This document shows, in pieces, positions 1-8,207 of a stretch of 64,000 nucleotides of DNA. Under the pieces are notes generated by a model. The model searched no databases. It was not told the DNA's origin and saw only the letters and a list, made by a program, of their open reading frames with translations. Where the stretch lies: contig REDA01000041.1 of NCBI GenBank assembly GCA_007693745.1, forward strand, positions 37,903-101,902, read 5' to 3'. Each line of letters opens with the position of its first letter. Within the stretch, counting starts at the first letter, position 1. Made by a program: the position numbers and the translations under genes. The stretch is from Balneolaceae bacterium (GTDB lineage Bacteria; Bacteroidota; Rhodothermia; Balneolales; Balneolaceae).

Positions 1-1
1 T

Positions 2-301
2 ACGATTACACAAAAAAACAGCAACGAATCGAAGGAAAACAATCAAGTTGCTGATGAATACGATTACAGGAAACCCCTGTTTTCAAAAAAACCGAAACAG
101 AACACATTTGAGGTCGAGTACGATAACGACCCCTTCTACCCCGGTGCCGTGGTACATCATAACAGTTTTGGTGCCGGAAAAATTCTTCAGCGAAACGGCA
201 CCGGAAGAGATACAAGAATAGTTGTTTTTTTTAAGCAGCGCGGCCAAAAAACACTCATGCTCCGTGCAGCAAATCTGACTCTGGTTTCCGAAATGGAATG
301 A
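2..301 (+). CDS. UvrD/PcrA-type DNA helicase, C-terminal end (partial)
   Basis: The frame is open from the left window edge to a TGA at 299-301 and has no start inside the window, so this is the 3' end of a longer gene. After about 40 polar, lysine- and asparagine-rich linker residues it encodes YPGAVVHHNSFGAGKI followed by a basic strand-rich segment ending near LMLRAANLTLVSEME. That is the C-terminal Tudor-like domain of superfamily 1A helicases of the UvrD/PcrA type (pattern F-x-G-x-V-x-H-x-x-FG-x-G-x-I, then a late A-x-L), which in PcrA contacts RNA polymerase. The full protein would be a 3'-5' helicase for nucleotide excision and mismatch repair. The helicase motifs lie outside the window, so the call rests on this domain alone. 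Confidence 0.8.
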   Translation, partial: TITQKNSNESKENNQVADEYDYRKPLFSKKPKQNTFEVEYDNDPFYPGAVVHHNSFGAGKILQRNGTGRDTRIVVFFKQRGQKTLMLRAANLTLVSEME

Positions 302-524
302 GCCTGCTTTCGCAGTGACATTGGACAAATCTTCCCCTATATTGAATCTTCAAAGCTTTTTGAAGTTAAAATTTCCGGTCAGATTTCCGTGATCTGACAA
401 ATAGATACCGGCTTCACTCATTTTGACAGAACTCCGGGGACAATTGTGACGTTATGTTAGCAGACCTGCTGTTGGCTTCTTTTTTGCCACAAAGCGTCTG
501 AACAATTTAAATCCAATATTATTT

Positions 525-3065
525 ATGTTTGATCAGAGATTCCGAATTACTACTGACTTTGAAGATCAAAATGACGGCTTTGATGACTTTGAACAGGCGA
601 TCCCGTTACTGAGTGAAGAGGAAGAAAAACGCCTGACAGAATCAGAAGTTCCCTCTCAGCTTCCCATCCTTCCACTTAAAAATACAGTCCTTTTTCCGGG
701 AGTTGTGGTGCCCATCACTGTTGGCAGAGACCGCTCTCTTGCCCTGGTCAAGGAAGCGTATGAAACGGATAAAATTATCGGCGTTGTTGCTCAGAAGGAT
801 GAAATGATTGAAGATCCTTCAGTAGAAGATCTCTACACTTTTGGTACTGTGGCACAGATTCTCAAACTCATTAAAATGCCCGATGGCAGCAAGAGTATTG
901 TGATACAGGGAAAGAGTATTTTTGAGGTTTCTGAGTTCACCCAGGAAGAACCATTTTTTAAAGCGGCTGTTCAGCCGGTCAGGCAGGCTATGGATCTTAC
1001 AGGGATTGAACTGGATGCATCTATGCGATCAATTAAAGAGACTGCAACGAAAATTGTCAACCTCTCCCCTAACATCCCTTCAGAAGCATCGATTGCGATT
1101 AACAACATCTCAAGCCCCTCTTTTCTGTTGAATTTTATCTCATCTAACCTTCAGGTGGTACTCGCGGAAAAACAGGCTCTGCTCGAAATCAACCGCTTCT
1201 CGGAACGTCTCAATAAGGTGATGGAGCATCTGAATAAGGAACTTCAGGTACTGAATCTCAGTGAAGAGATACGAAGTAAGGTTAAAACCGATATTGACGA
1301 CCAGCAGCGGGATTTCTATCTGCGGCAGCAGATGAAGGCGATTCAGGAAGCCCTGGGGGAAGATTCTGAGCAGCAGGATATTCTGAAACTCAGAGAACGT
1401 CTCAGAAAAAAAGTGAATATTCCTGAAATTGTTGTCAAGGAGACCGATAAGGAGCTGAGCCGGCTGGAAATGACTCCCAGTTCATCTCCGAATTACGGTA
1501 TCATCTACAGCTATGTGGAGTGGATTCTGGATCTGCCCTGGGGCGACTACTCCAGTGACAGGCTGGATCTGACACGCGCGCGTAAAGTTCTGGATGAAGA
1601 CCATTACGGCCTTGAGAAAGTTAAAAAACGTATTATTGAATATCTTGCCGTCCTGAAGCTCAAGGAGGACATGAAAGCACCTATCCTCTGTTTCTATGGC
1701 CCTCCAGGAGTCGGGAAGACATCTCTGGGGAAATCCATCGCAAGGGCGCTGAACAGAAAATTTGAACGCTTCAGTCTGGGAGGAATTCGGGATGAAGCCG
1801 AAATCAGGGGACACCGGAGAACCTATATCGGAGCCCTGCCCGGGCGCATTCTTAGGGCAATGAAGAAAGCCGGAAAAGGAAATCCGATCATCATGCTGGA
1901 TGAGATCGATAAAGTCGGCTCTGATTTCAGGGGTGACCCAACATCTGCTCTACTTGAAGTTCTGGATCCCGAGCAAAATGATTCCTTTACAGATAATTAC
2001 CTGGAACTGGAGTACGACCTCTCCAGTGTTCTGTTTATTGCAACTGCAAACTCACTGGATACCATTCCCCCGCCCCTTCGCGATCGGATGGAGATCATAA
2101 ATATCAGTGGTTACACCCTTGAGGAAAAGGTTGAGATTGCAAGAAAGTATCTCATTCCAAAACAGATTGCAGAGAATGGGCTGACAAAGAAACAGATTAA
2201 ATTCTCCAACAAAGCGATCGAACGGATTATTGATGAATATACCCGCGAATCCGGTGTCAGAAATCTCGACAGGGAGATCGCTTCCGTATGCCGGAACGTT
2301 GCCGCGAAAGTCGCAGGTGATGAGATCAGCGGATTGAGTGTTGGAGTGAATGATATTGCTGAGATTCTCGGAAAGCGAAAATACTACTCCGATGTCGCTG
2401 AACGTACCACCGTACCCGGTGTCGCAACCGGCCTGGCATGGACACCTTATGGCGGGGATATCCTATTCATCGAGGCAAGTGTCTCCAGAGGGAGTGGTAA
2501 ACTGCACATAACCGGACAACTCGGAGAGGTGATGAAAGAGTCTGCCATGCTGGCGATAAGCTATCTCAGAGCCCGTAACAGTGAGCTTGGTATCCCGGAT
2601 GACGCTTTTAAATATTTTGATTTGCATATCCACGTTCCGCAGGGAGCGGTGCCCAAGGATGGCCCCTCTGCAGGAGTCGCTCTTCTTTCCGCTGTGGCCT
2701 CTATTTTCACACAGAGGAAAGTAAAGGGTACGCTTGCAGTAACCGGAGAGATCACTCTTCGCGGACTTGTACTCCCTGTGGGTGGGATTAAAGAGAAAGT
2801 GCTGGCTGCGAAAAGAGCCGGTATCGAACAGGTCTTCCTGCCCAAAAAGAATGAAAAGGATGTAGAGGAAATTGAACAGGATGTTATCGGGAACCTGAAG
2901 ATCGATTATCTGGACCGAATGGAACCGATTCTGGATCTTCTCCTTGAAAAAGAGCCTGTACATGCTCCGGGCGCTTTCTTCCATGTACCCGACTCCTATA
3001 AGGGGCATGTGAGAAGCTCCGGTTCAAGGGAGAATGTGAACGATGACACCCCTGTCTTTCATTGA
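525..3065 (+). CDS. lon: ATP-dependent Lon protease
   Basis: Cytoplasmic AAA+ serine protease that degrades misfolded and regulatory proteins. It has an acidic 40-residue N-terminal extension, the Lon N domain starting at about residue 47 (LPILPLKNTVLFPGVVVP), a Walker A motif GPPGVGKTS at 392-400, Walker B IIMLDE ending at D459-E460, and the Lon peptidase domain. The catalytic serine is S715 in PKDGPSAG and the lysine is K758 in GGIKEKVLAA; the 43-residue spacing equals that of the E. coli dyad S679/K722. At 846 residues it is slightly longer than E. coli Lon, with a polar tail of about 30 residues. The ATG at 525 is the first in frame and lies 223 bp after the helicase stop. rsgA follows 100 bp downstream on the same strand. 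Confidence 0.98.
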   Translation: MFDQRFRITTDFEDQNDGFDDFEQAIPLLSEEEEKRLTESEVPSQLPILPLKNTVLFPGVVVPITVGRDRSLALVKEAYETDKIIGVVAQKDEMIEDPSVEDLYTFGTVAQILKLIKMPDGSKSIVIQGKSIFEVSEFTQEEPFFKAAVQPVRQAMDLTGIELDASMRSIKETATKIVNLSPNIPSEASIAINNISSPSFLLNFISSNLQVVLAEKQALLEINRFSERLNKVMEHLNKELQVLNLSEEIRSKVKTDIDDQQRDFYLRQQMKAIQEALGEDSEQQDILKLRERLRKKVNIPEIVVKETDKELSRLEMTPSSSPNYGIIYSYVEWILDLPWGDYSSDRLDLTRARKVLDEDHYGLEKVKKRIIEYLAVLKLKEDMKAPILCFYGPPGVGKTSLGKSIARALNRKFERFSLGGIRDEAEIRGHRRTYIGALPGRILRAMKKAGKGNPIIMLDEIDKVGSDFRGDPTSALLEVLDPEQNDSFTDNYLELEYDLSSVLFIATANSLDTIPPPLRDRMEIINISGYTLEEKVEIARKYLIPKQIAENGLTKKQIKFSNKAIERIIDEYTRESGVRNLDREIASVCRNVAAKVAGDEISGLSVGVNDIAEILGKRKYYSDVAERTTVPGVATGLAWTPYGGDILFIEASVSRGSGKLHITGQLGEVMKESAMLAISYLRARNSELGIPDDAFKYFDLHIHVPQGAVPKDGPSAGVALLSAVASIFTQRKVKGTLAVTGEITLRGLVLPVGGIKEKVLAAKRAGIEQVFLPKKNEKDVEEIEQDVIGNLKIDYLDRMEPILDLLLEKEPVHAPGAFFHVPDSYKGHVRSSGSRENVNDDTPVFH

Positions 3066-3165
3066 ATCCGGCGGTCATGAAAAGCCCTTTTTTCATCCGT
3101 GAATTAACCGGTTTTGTTTCCAGGCGGCCTTCTGTTTTCCCGGCAATCTTAACCGGCTTCACAGC

Positions 3166-4080
3166 GTGATGAACAGCGGAATCGTCATTCAATCCACAGG
3201 TAAGTGGTATATCGTCTCTGATGGAGATCGCGAAATAGACTGCCGCTTACCCGGAATATTCAGGCTCAACTCAAAAGAGGTAACCAACCCCGTTGCAGCC
3301 GGCGATCATGTGGATTATACGTTGGAGGAGGATGGAAAGGGAACCATTCGAAAGATTCATGAGAGAAGAAATCATATCCCCAGACAGGCAACACACGGCA
3401 GACGAGGGGAACAGATTCTGATTTCCAATATCGATAAAGCATGGGTAGTGCAATCTGTCAAGAGTCCGAAATTAAATATGGGCTTCATCGATCGTTTTTT
3501 AGTCACATGTGAAGCCTATGAAGTTCCTGCAGGTATCATCATCAACAAGATGGATTTGGCTAATGAAAAAGCCAGGGAAGTGATGCAGGATATTTCAGGC
3601 CTTTATCAGGGACTGGGTTATGACGTGGTTTTAACCTCTGTAAATCAAATTGAGAGTGCAAATAAGCTCAGAAAGCTCTTTTCTGGCAGTATCTCCGTAA
3701 TGATCGGCCCCTCCGGTGTTGGAAAGTCGAGCCTGATCAATGCAATTGATCCATCGCTGAATCTGAGAGTCGGAGAAATCTCATCCCATTCCGATAAGGG
3801 AAAACACACGACAACCTTTGCACGTTTAATTGCACTGGAGCAGGGAGGATTCATCGCAGATACCCCGGGAATCCGGGAATTTGGGCTGGTAAAGATTCAA
3901 AAGAGTGAGCTTTCTCTCTATTTCCCTGAAATGGAAGAAACCAGGCAGCTTTGTAAATACTACAACTGCACACATTATCATGAACCGGGCTGTGCAGTTC
4001 ATGAAGCATTTAAAAAAGGCTCTGTCGATGCCGATCGCTACCACTCCTATCTCAATATTCTGGACTCTCTTCCAGAGTAA
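3166..4080 (+). CDS. rsgA: Small ribosomal subunit biogenesis GTPase RsgA
   Basis: Circularly permuted GTPase that assists late 30S subunit maturation. An N-terminal OB fold is followed by G motifs in permuted order: G4 NKMD at 127-130, G1 GPSGVGKSS at 181-189 and G3 DTPG at 232-235. The C-terminal zinc module has C263, C268, H270 and C276 in CKYYNCTHYHEPGC, the RsgA pattern. The length of 304 residues is normal for the family. The start has two consecutive ATG codons (3166 and 3169); the first is used here. The gene converges on the ECF sigma factor gene, whose stop is 66 bp away. No rho-independent terminator is obvious between them. Confidence 0.97.
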   Translation: MMNSGIVIQSTGKWYIVSDGDREIDCRLPGIFRLNSKEVTNPVAAGDHVDYTLEEDGKGTIRKIHERRNHIPRQATHGRRGEQILISNIDKAWVVQSVKSPKLNMGFIDRFLVTCEAYEVPAGIIINKMDLANEKAREVMQDISGLYQGLGYDVVLTSVNQIESANKLRKLFSGSISVMIGPSGVGKSSLINAIDPSLNLRVGEISSHSDKGKHTTTFARLIALEQGGFIADTPGIREFGLVKIQKSELSLYFPEMEETRQLCKYYNCTHYHEPGCAVHEAFKKGSVDADRYHSYLNILDSLPE

Positions 4081-4146
4081 ATGCCGGGAATTCAGGTAGT
4101 TTCTGCAAAATGTCTTACAACAATCAGACATGCAGTGAATAGAGCC

Positions 4147-4776
4147 TCAGAACTTGTCTTTTTTGTCGATAAGCGCCTTGTACAACAGCTCTCTGGCTCT
4201 GAAGATATGTGCTTTAACGGTTCCAAGAGGCAGATCCAGCTCTTCCGAAATTTCCTGATAACTCATCTCATCAATATGCCTCATGACAATCACCTCCCTG
4301 TACTTTTCCGGAAGACTCTGAATGGCATCTGTAATGATCCTTTTTCTCTCCCTTTTTATGATATTTCGGTCTGTCTCGCTGCTTCCTGCCAGCTGTAAAT
4401 GCATCACCCCATCCTTCACGGTAACCGGCTCATCGATGGAGGTCGTCTGCAGTTTCTTCTTTCTTAAATAGTCTATCGTATGGTTTGTGGCTATTCGGTA
4501 CAGCCAGGTGGAAAATGCATAATCCGTATTGTAGGAATCAAGATTACTGAAAGCCTTTACAAAAGACTCCTGAACAATATCTTCAATCTGTTCATGAATC
4601 TTCACCATCTTCATCACATGATAATAGAGGGGCTTTTCATACTTTCTCGAGAGAAGCCTGAACGCCCGCTGATCTCCCTCCCGGGCCCTTTTCACATAGC
4701 CGTCATCCTCCAGACTGCTGTCAGAAGCCTCTCTTTTTTTTGGGTTTTCAGGTTCATATGATTCAGATCTGCTCAT
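4147..4776 (-). CDS. ECF-type RNA polymerase sigma factor
   Basis: Sigma-70 family factor of 209 residues with only regions 2 and 4, as in ECF (RpoE-like) sigmas. Region 2 spans about residues 40-105 and includes the core-binding segment around EDIVQESFVKAF and the -10 recognition helix ending FSTWLYRIATNHTIDYLRKKK. Region 4 is at about 145-200 (SLPEKYREVIVMRHIDEMSY, then a helix-turn-helix EISEELDLPLGTVKAHIFRA). An unusual charged N-terminal stretch of about 30 residues precedes region 2. No anti-sigma factor gene is adjacent, although ECF factors often have one. It is divergent from the outer-membrane barrel gene across 121 bp, which makes that gene a plausible target. Family call is firm, the regulated genes are inferred. 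Confidence 0.95.
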   Translation of the reverse strand: MSRSESYEPENPKKREASDSSLEDDGYVKRAREGDQRAFRLLSRKYEKPLYYHVMKMVKIHEQIEDIVQESFVKAFSNLDSYNTDYAFSTWLYRIATNHTIDYLRKKKLQTTSIDEPVTVKDGVMHLQLAGSSETDRNIIKRERKRIITDAIQSLPEKYREVIVMRHIDEMSYQEISEELDLPLGTVKAHIFRARELLYKALIDKKDKF

Positions 4777-4897
4777 GAAAAAAGCTTCCTATTTTGATAT
4801 TAAATATATAATATACTCCGAACAGGTGCTATGTGAATTCACCGAAAATTAATAACCGTGACTGAAACAAATAACCTACTATTAATCAGCTAATAAT

Positions 4898-5419
4898 ATG
4901 AAAAAACTGACCCTTATACTTATAACTATTGCACTCCTAATCTGTTTCAAACCAGCTGATATCTCAGCTCAAACCGGGGATGTTGCCGTCGGCGCAGGTA
5001 TTGTATATGGTGCGGATGTTGAAGAAATTGGCATTCAGCTTGGCGGTACCTACTCTTTTAACCCCAACATTCGTTTTGGTGCGGATCTAATTTACTGGCT
5101 GATTGGAGATGAAGACTTTTTCGGGGCAAGCTTCTCTACGAATGCATTCGAAATCAATGGAAATTTTCACTACATCTTCCATGATACAAGAGATCTGACT
5201 CTCTATGGACTGGCCAGTGCGGGGATACACATTGTTAGTGTTTCAGTGGATATTCCAGGCTTTGGATCAGAATCAGAATCCGATTCTGAAGTTGCCATCG
5301 GTGTGGGAGCCGGCCTTGAATACAATCTCGGCGGAGTCAAACTCTACGCCGAGCCCAGGGTTTTCCTCAGTGGCCTGGATCAGTTTCAACTCGCAGCCGG
5401 AGTAAGAATTCCATTCTGA
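4898..5419 (+). CDS. Small outer-membrane beta-barrel protein
   Basis: Predicted exported 173-residue protein with a signal peptide (lysines, hydrophobic core LTLILITIALLICF, cleavage near residue 25 after DISAQ). The mature part has alternating hydrophobic strands and glycine-rich turns (VAVGAGIVYGAD, VAIGVGAGLEYNLGGVKLY) and ends in a strand with terminal Phe (LAAGVRIPF), the usual outer-membrane barrel C-terminal signal. The size fits an eight-stranded OmpX/OmpW-like porin-family barrel. Its ligand or role cannot be told from sequence. It is divergent from the ECF sigma factor gene and ends at a strong terminator, so it is probably monocistronic. Confidence 0.85.
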   Translation: MKKLTLILITIALLICFKPADISAQTGDVAVGAGIVYGADVEEIGIQLGGTYSFNPNIRFGADLIYWLIGDEDFFGASFSTNAFEINGNFHYIFHDTRDLTLYGLASAGIHIVSVSVDIPGFGSESESDSEVAIGVGAGLEYNLGGVKLYAEPRVFLSGLDQFQLAAGVRIPF

Positions 5420-5444
5420 TCCGTAATTCTTTATCAAGGTTTAC

Positions 5445-5474
5445 AAAGGCACTGAGTTTTCAGTGCCTTTTTTT
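5445..5474 (+). terminator. Rho-independent terminator after the barrel gene
   Basis: An 8-bp GC-rich stem (GGCACTGA/TCAGTGCC) with a 4-nt loop is followed directly by eight or more T. It lies 26 bp after the barrel stop codon, and the T tract runs into the stop codon of the converging ppx/gppA gene. Read from the minus strand, the same stem has only a short T run, so it may work weakly for that operon too. Confidence 0.9.
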
Positions 5475-6379
5475 TACAGCAGGCCGTGCCGGATTCCACC
5501 CGTAGATACTTTCAAACTCTCTTTTCCTGCTTTCTTCATGATTCCCTGCAGAATCACTGCCCCTGCAAGGATCACATCCGCTCTTCCTCTTAAAAAAAAT
5601 GGATTGATCTTTTCAATTTCAGATGAAGCAATATGAGAGATCTGTTCAATAAAACGGTCCAGATCCTCAAGTTTCAGCTGATATCCATTGAGTATACCGG
5701 GCTGATAATCCTCCAATTCCAGAATGACAGCTGCTATCGTCGTTATGGTGCCTGCAACACCCACTATCTCGCTCTCTGATTCAGAAAAAAATGAAACCGG
5801 TACAGCCTCTCTGACGGCACTTTTCGCCGCCAGAAGCTCAGTCAATCCGGGTGGATCCGCACTTAAAAACCTTTCCGAGAAACGAACACTGCCGATATCA
5901 AGCGAGATCCCGCCACTGTACTGCATACCCTTCCCCCCGGCCAGTTCGGTACTGCCCCCTCCAATATCTATCACCATAAAGGGTTTTTGCTCAGTCTCCC
6001 GTAAAACCCTCAATGCACCCCTGTAGGTGATACGCGCTTCCTCTTCGCCACTTAGCACCCGCACTCTCCAGCCGGTCTCTGCTTCAATTTCAGCTAAAAA
6101 TTCATTTCTGTTGGCCGCATCCCTCACGGCGCTTGTCGCAGTTACTATGGTTCGAGACGGGAGTTCTGATTCAGTTTCCCTGAGAATGTCGTAATAGCGC
6201 TTCAGCGAGTCTATTACTCGCAACCTGCTGTCCGGATGAAGCTGACCTGAACCATCCACTCCGCGGCCCAGGCGTGGCAGTTCCTGTTCTTCTTTGATGA
6301 CCCGCAGCTTGCCATCGGTCACTTCAGCTATAAGAAGCAATACGGAGTTTGTCCCAATATCTACAGATGCACAAAGCAT
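5474..6379 (-). CDS. Ppx/GppA family phosphatase
   Basis: Actin-fold (ASKHA) phosphatase of 301 residues, predicted to hydrolyse polyphosphate or pppGpp. The phosphate-1 motif is at residues 7-20 (DIGTNSVLLLIAEV) and the phosphate-2 motif is DIGGGSTEL near 138. A catalytic Glu of the family lies in the LSGEEEARI segment near 115. It consists only of the two core domains and lacks the C-terminal HD-like extension of the ~510-residue E. coli Ppx, as in many short Ppx/GppA proteins. It is last in the tatA-gatA-QC-prmA-ppx operon, 3 bp after prmA. Sequence alone does not separate exopolyphosphatase from pppGppase. Confidence 0.9.
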   Translation of the reverse strand: MLCASVDIGTNSVLLLIAEVTDGKLRVIKEEQELPRLGRGVDGSGQLHPDSRLRVIDSLKRYYDILRETESELPSRTIVTATSAVRDAANRNEFLAEIEAETGWRVRVLSGEEEARITYRGALRVLRETEQKPFMVIDIGGGSTELAGGKGMQYSGGISLDIGSVRFSERFLSADPPGLTELLAAKSAVREAVPVSFFSESESEIVGVAGTITTIAAVILELEDYQPGILNGYQLKLEDLDRFIEQISHIASSEIEKINPFFLRGRADVILAGAVILQGIMKKAGKESLKVSTGGIRHGLL

Positions 6380-6382
6380 GAG

Positions 6383-7219
6383 TTACTTCCGCCTGATCTG
6401 CAGCAACATCCACTCCTCTTCCGTGGATTTGTCGCTCACCAGCAACCCAAGTTCGGCAATACGCTCAAGGACCACAGGTTCATCCGTCTGCAGAAGACCG
6501 CTCAATAGTATCACTCCCTCATCATTCGTGTGAAAAACCAGATCCGGAAGCAGTTCAAGAAGAGCATTACGATTGATATTGGCAAGTGTAACCTCAAATT
6601 TCTCATCCTTTGAAAGGGTCTCCATCCCGCCAAAGCGTACCTCCGCGGACTCCTCAACCCCGTTTAACAGGAAATTTTCAGCAGCATTTCTCTCACTCCA
6701 GGGATCGATGTCAAAACCAACAGCACTCTCCGCTCCAAGTTTAAGCGCCGCAATAGCCAGTATTCCGGTTCCGGTTCCTGCATCCAGAACCGTTTTTCCA
6801 CTAAATCCAATCTTATCCAGCTGTCGCAACATTAATCTTGTTGTGGCATGATAACCCGTTCCGAACGCCATTTTCGGGTCAATCTCCAGAACAATTTCAC
6901 CCTCTTCTGCAGCAGCTCCCGACCAGGTCGGTTTTACCAGAAACCTGCCGATCTTCTGGGGTTGAATGGACTGTTCCCAGAGTTCATTCCAGTTTCTTTC
7001 CTCGATGGCTTCCGTCTCCTGAAAACCGGCCTCCGGGAATTGCATCACCAGCTTTTCAATCAACTCACGGCTGAAATCGTTGTATCTGCCCGCTTCAATG
7101 TAGGCTTCAAGTGTTTCATCAAACTGTTCAAAGCCCTCAAAATCGAGTTCCATCAGTTCAGAGATGAAAAACTCATGATACTGCTCAGGCAGATCAAAAA
7201 TCAGCTTAATGTGCTTCAT
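6383..7219 (-). CDS. prmA: Ribosomal protein L11 methyltransferase
   Basis: S-adenosylmethionine-dependent enzyme that methylates ribosomal protein L11. The 278-residue length is normal. An N-terminal substrate-recognition domain (about 1-95) precedes a Rossmann methyltransferase domain with motif I DAGTGTGI at 146-153, an upstream AFGTGYHATT segment near 119 typical of PrmA, an acidic FDID ribose-binding loop and a LANINRNAL motif IV. The start codon overlaps the end of the glutaminyl cyclase gene by 4 bp, which suggests translational coupling within the five-gene minus-strand operon. Confidence 0.95.
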   Translation of the reverse strand: MKHIKLIFDLPEQYHEFFISELMELDFEGFEQFDETLEAYIEAGRYNDFSRELIEKLVMQFPEAGFQETEAIEERNWNELWEQSIQPQKIGRFLVKPTWSGAAAEEGEIVLEIDPKMAFGTGYHATTRLMLRQLDKIGFSGKTVLDAGTGTGILAIAALKLGAESAVGFDIDPWSERNAAENFLLNGVEESAEVRFGGMETLSKDEKFEVTLANINRNALLELLPDLVFHTNDEGVILLSGLLQTDEPVVLERIAELGLLVSDKSTEEEWMLLQIRRK

Positions 7220-8196
7220 GAAGGTATCCGGTTATAGATCAGTTCAAGCAGAACTTCCCCGACAGCCTGCAGAACGTCACGGTCAATGATATCCATGTTG
7301 TCCTCATGGGTGTGCCAGTAGAAGGGAAAGTGAACCGTGCCGAGCGCATCTACCCTGTGGTGAATGATATTAATCATCGGAATGCCGGTCAGTCGCTCAA
7401 CAATAATATGATCATCCTGAATAAATCCTCCTCTCTCGTCAGAAAAAAGCTCTCCGAACCCAAATTCAGCGGCAACAGACCAGATTTCATTTACAAGATC
7501 AGGTGCAAAACGCATCGAATACCCCTCCCTGGGAAAGACCGCTCCGGTTCCGCCAACCATATCCAGCAGAATACCGAACCTTGGTTTGTAACCGGGTACC
7601 GGCGGATTTTCGCCCCAGTGCCGCGATCCTAAAAAGTAGTTGTCCAGATCCGATGGCTTTCCGTAGTCTTCCCCGTCAAAAAGTATGATATCCACACCGA
7701 CGGGTGGTTCATGCTCTGCAAAAATGGATGCGAGTTCCATCAGCACACCTACTCCGCTACCCCCGTCATCTGCCCCGGGAATCGGTGAGTCCGGGTCATC
7801 CGGATCCAGCTCGGCCATCGGGCGGGTATCCCAGTGTGCGGCTAATAGGATTCTGTCACTTTTTTGGGGTGCAAATGAAGCAATCAGATTGAAAAGGTTC
7901 AGGGTATCTCCGTAAGCCACTGTCTGAAAAGACTGAACATAAACAGCGCTGTTACCGGCCGTTTCCCTGAAATGGTTGTTCAGATAGAGTATGGTATTGC
8001 GGTGAGCCGCTGTATTCGGTACCCTGGGGCCAAAATCAACCTGTTCTTTAATGAAATGGTAGGCATTCTCTGAAGAAAAAACGGGTACTTCCCTTCCCTG
8101 ATCACTGAATTTCATGGCGGGTGAATCCTCAGTGCTGCAAGAAAGTAAAAATGAGATAAACAGCAGGGAAGCAATAAGATAGAACTTTTTTCTCAA
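7216..8196 (-). CDS. Lipoprotein M28-family glutaminyl cyclase-like enzyme
   Basis: Predicted zinc-dependent glutaminyl-peptide cyclotransferase that would form pyroglutamate at N-terminal Gln of exported proteins. A lipoprotein signal ends in LLSC (C20), so it is probably membrane-anchored outside the cytoplasm. M28/QC features are AAHWDTRP (119-126), GADDGGSGVG with the metal Asp at about 143, FDGEDYG with E176/D177 as acid-base and metal residues, a DDHIIV loop near 261, and a C-terminal WHTHEDN with H295 as a likely metal ligand. The WHT-x-x-DN pattern near the C-terminus resembles QC more than ordinary aminopeptidases. An M28 aminopeptidase remains possible. It sits between gatA and prmA in a compact operon. 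Confidence 0.85.
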   Translation of the reverse strand: MRKKFYLIASLLFISFLLSCSTEDSPAMKFSDQGREVPVFSSENAYHFIKEQVDFGPRVPNTAAHRNTILYLNNHFRETAGNSAVYVQSFQTVAYGDTLNLFNLIASFAPQKSDRILLAAHWDTRPMAELDPDDPDSPIPGADDGGSGVGVLMELASIFAEHEPPVGVDIILFDGEDYGKPSDLDNYFLGSRHWGENPPVPGYKPRFGILLDMVGGTGAVFPREGYSMRFAPDLVNEIWSVAAEFGFGELFSDERGGFIQDDHIIVERLTGIPMINIIHHRVDALGTVHFPFYWHTHEDNMDIIDRDVLQAVGEVLLELIYNRIPS

Positions 8197-8207
8197 AAGA
8201 CCGGAAC

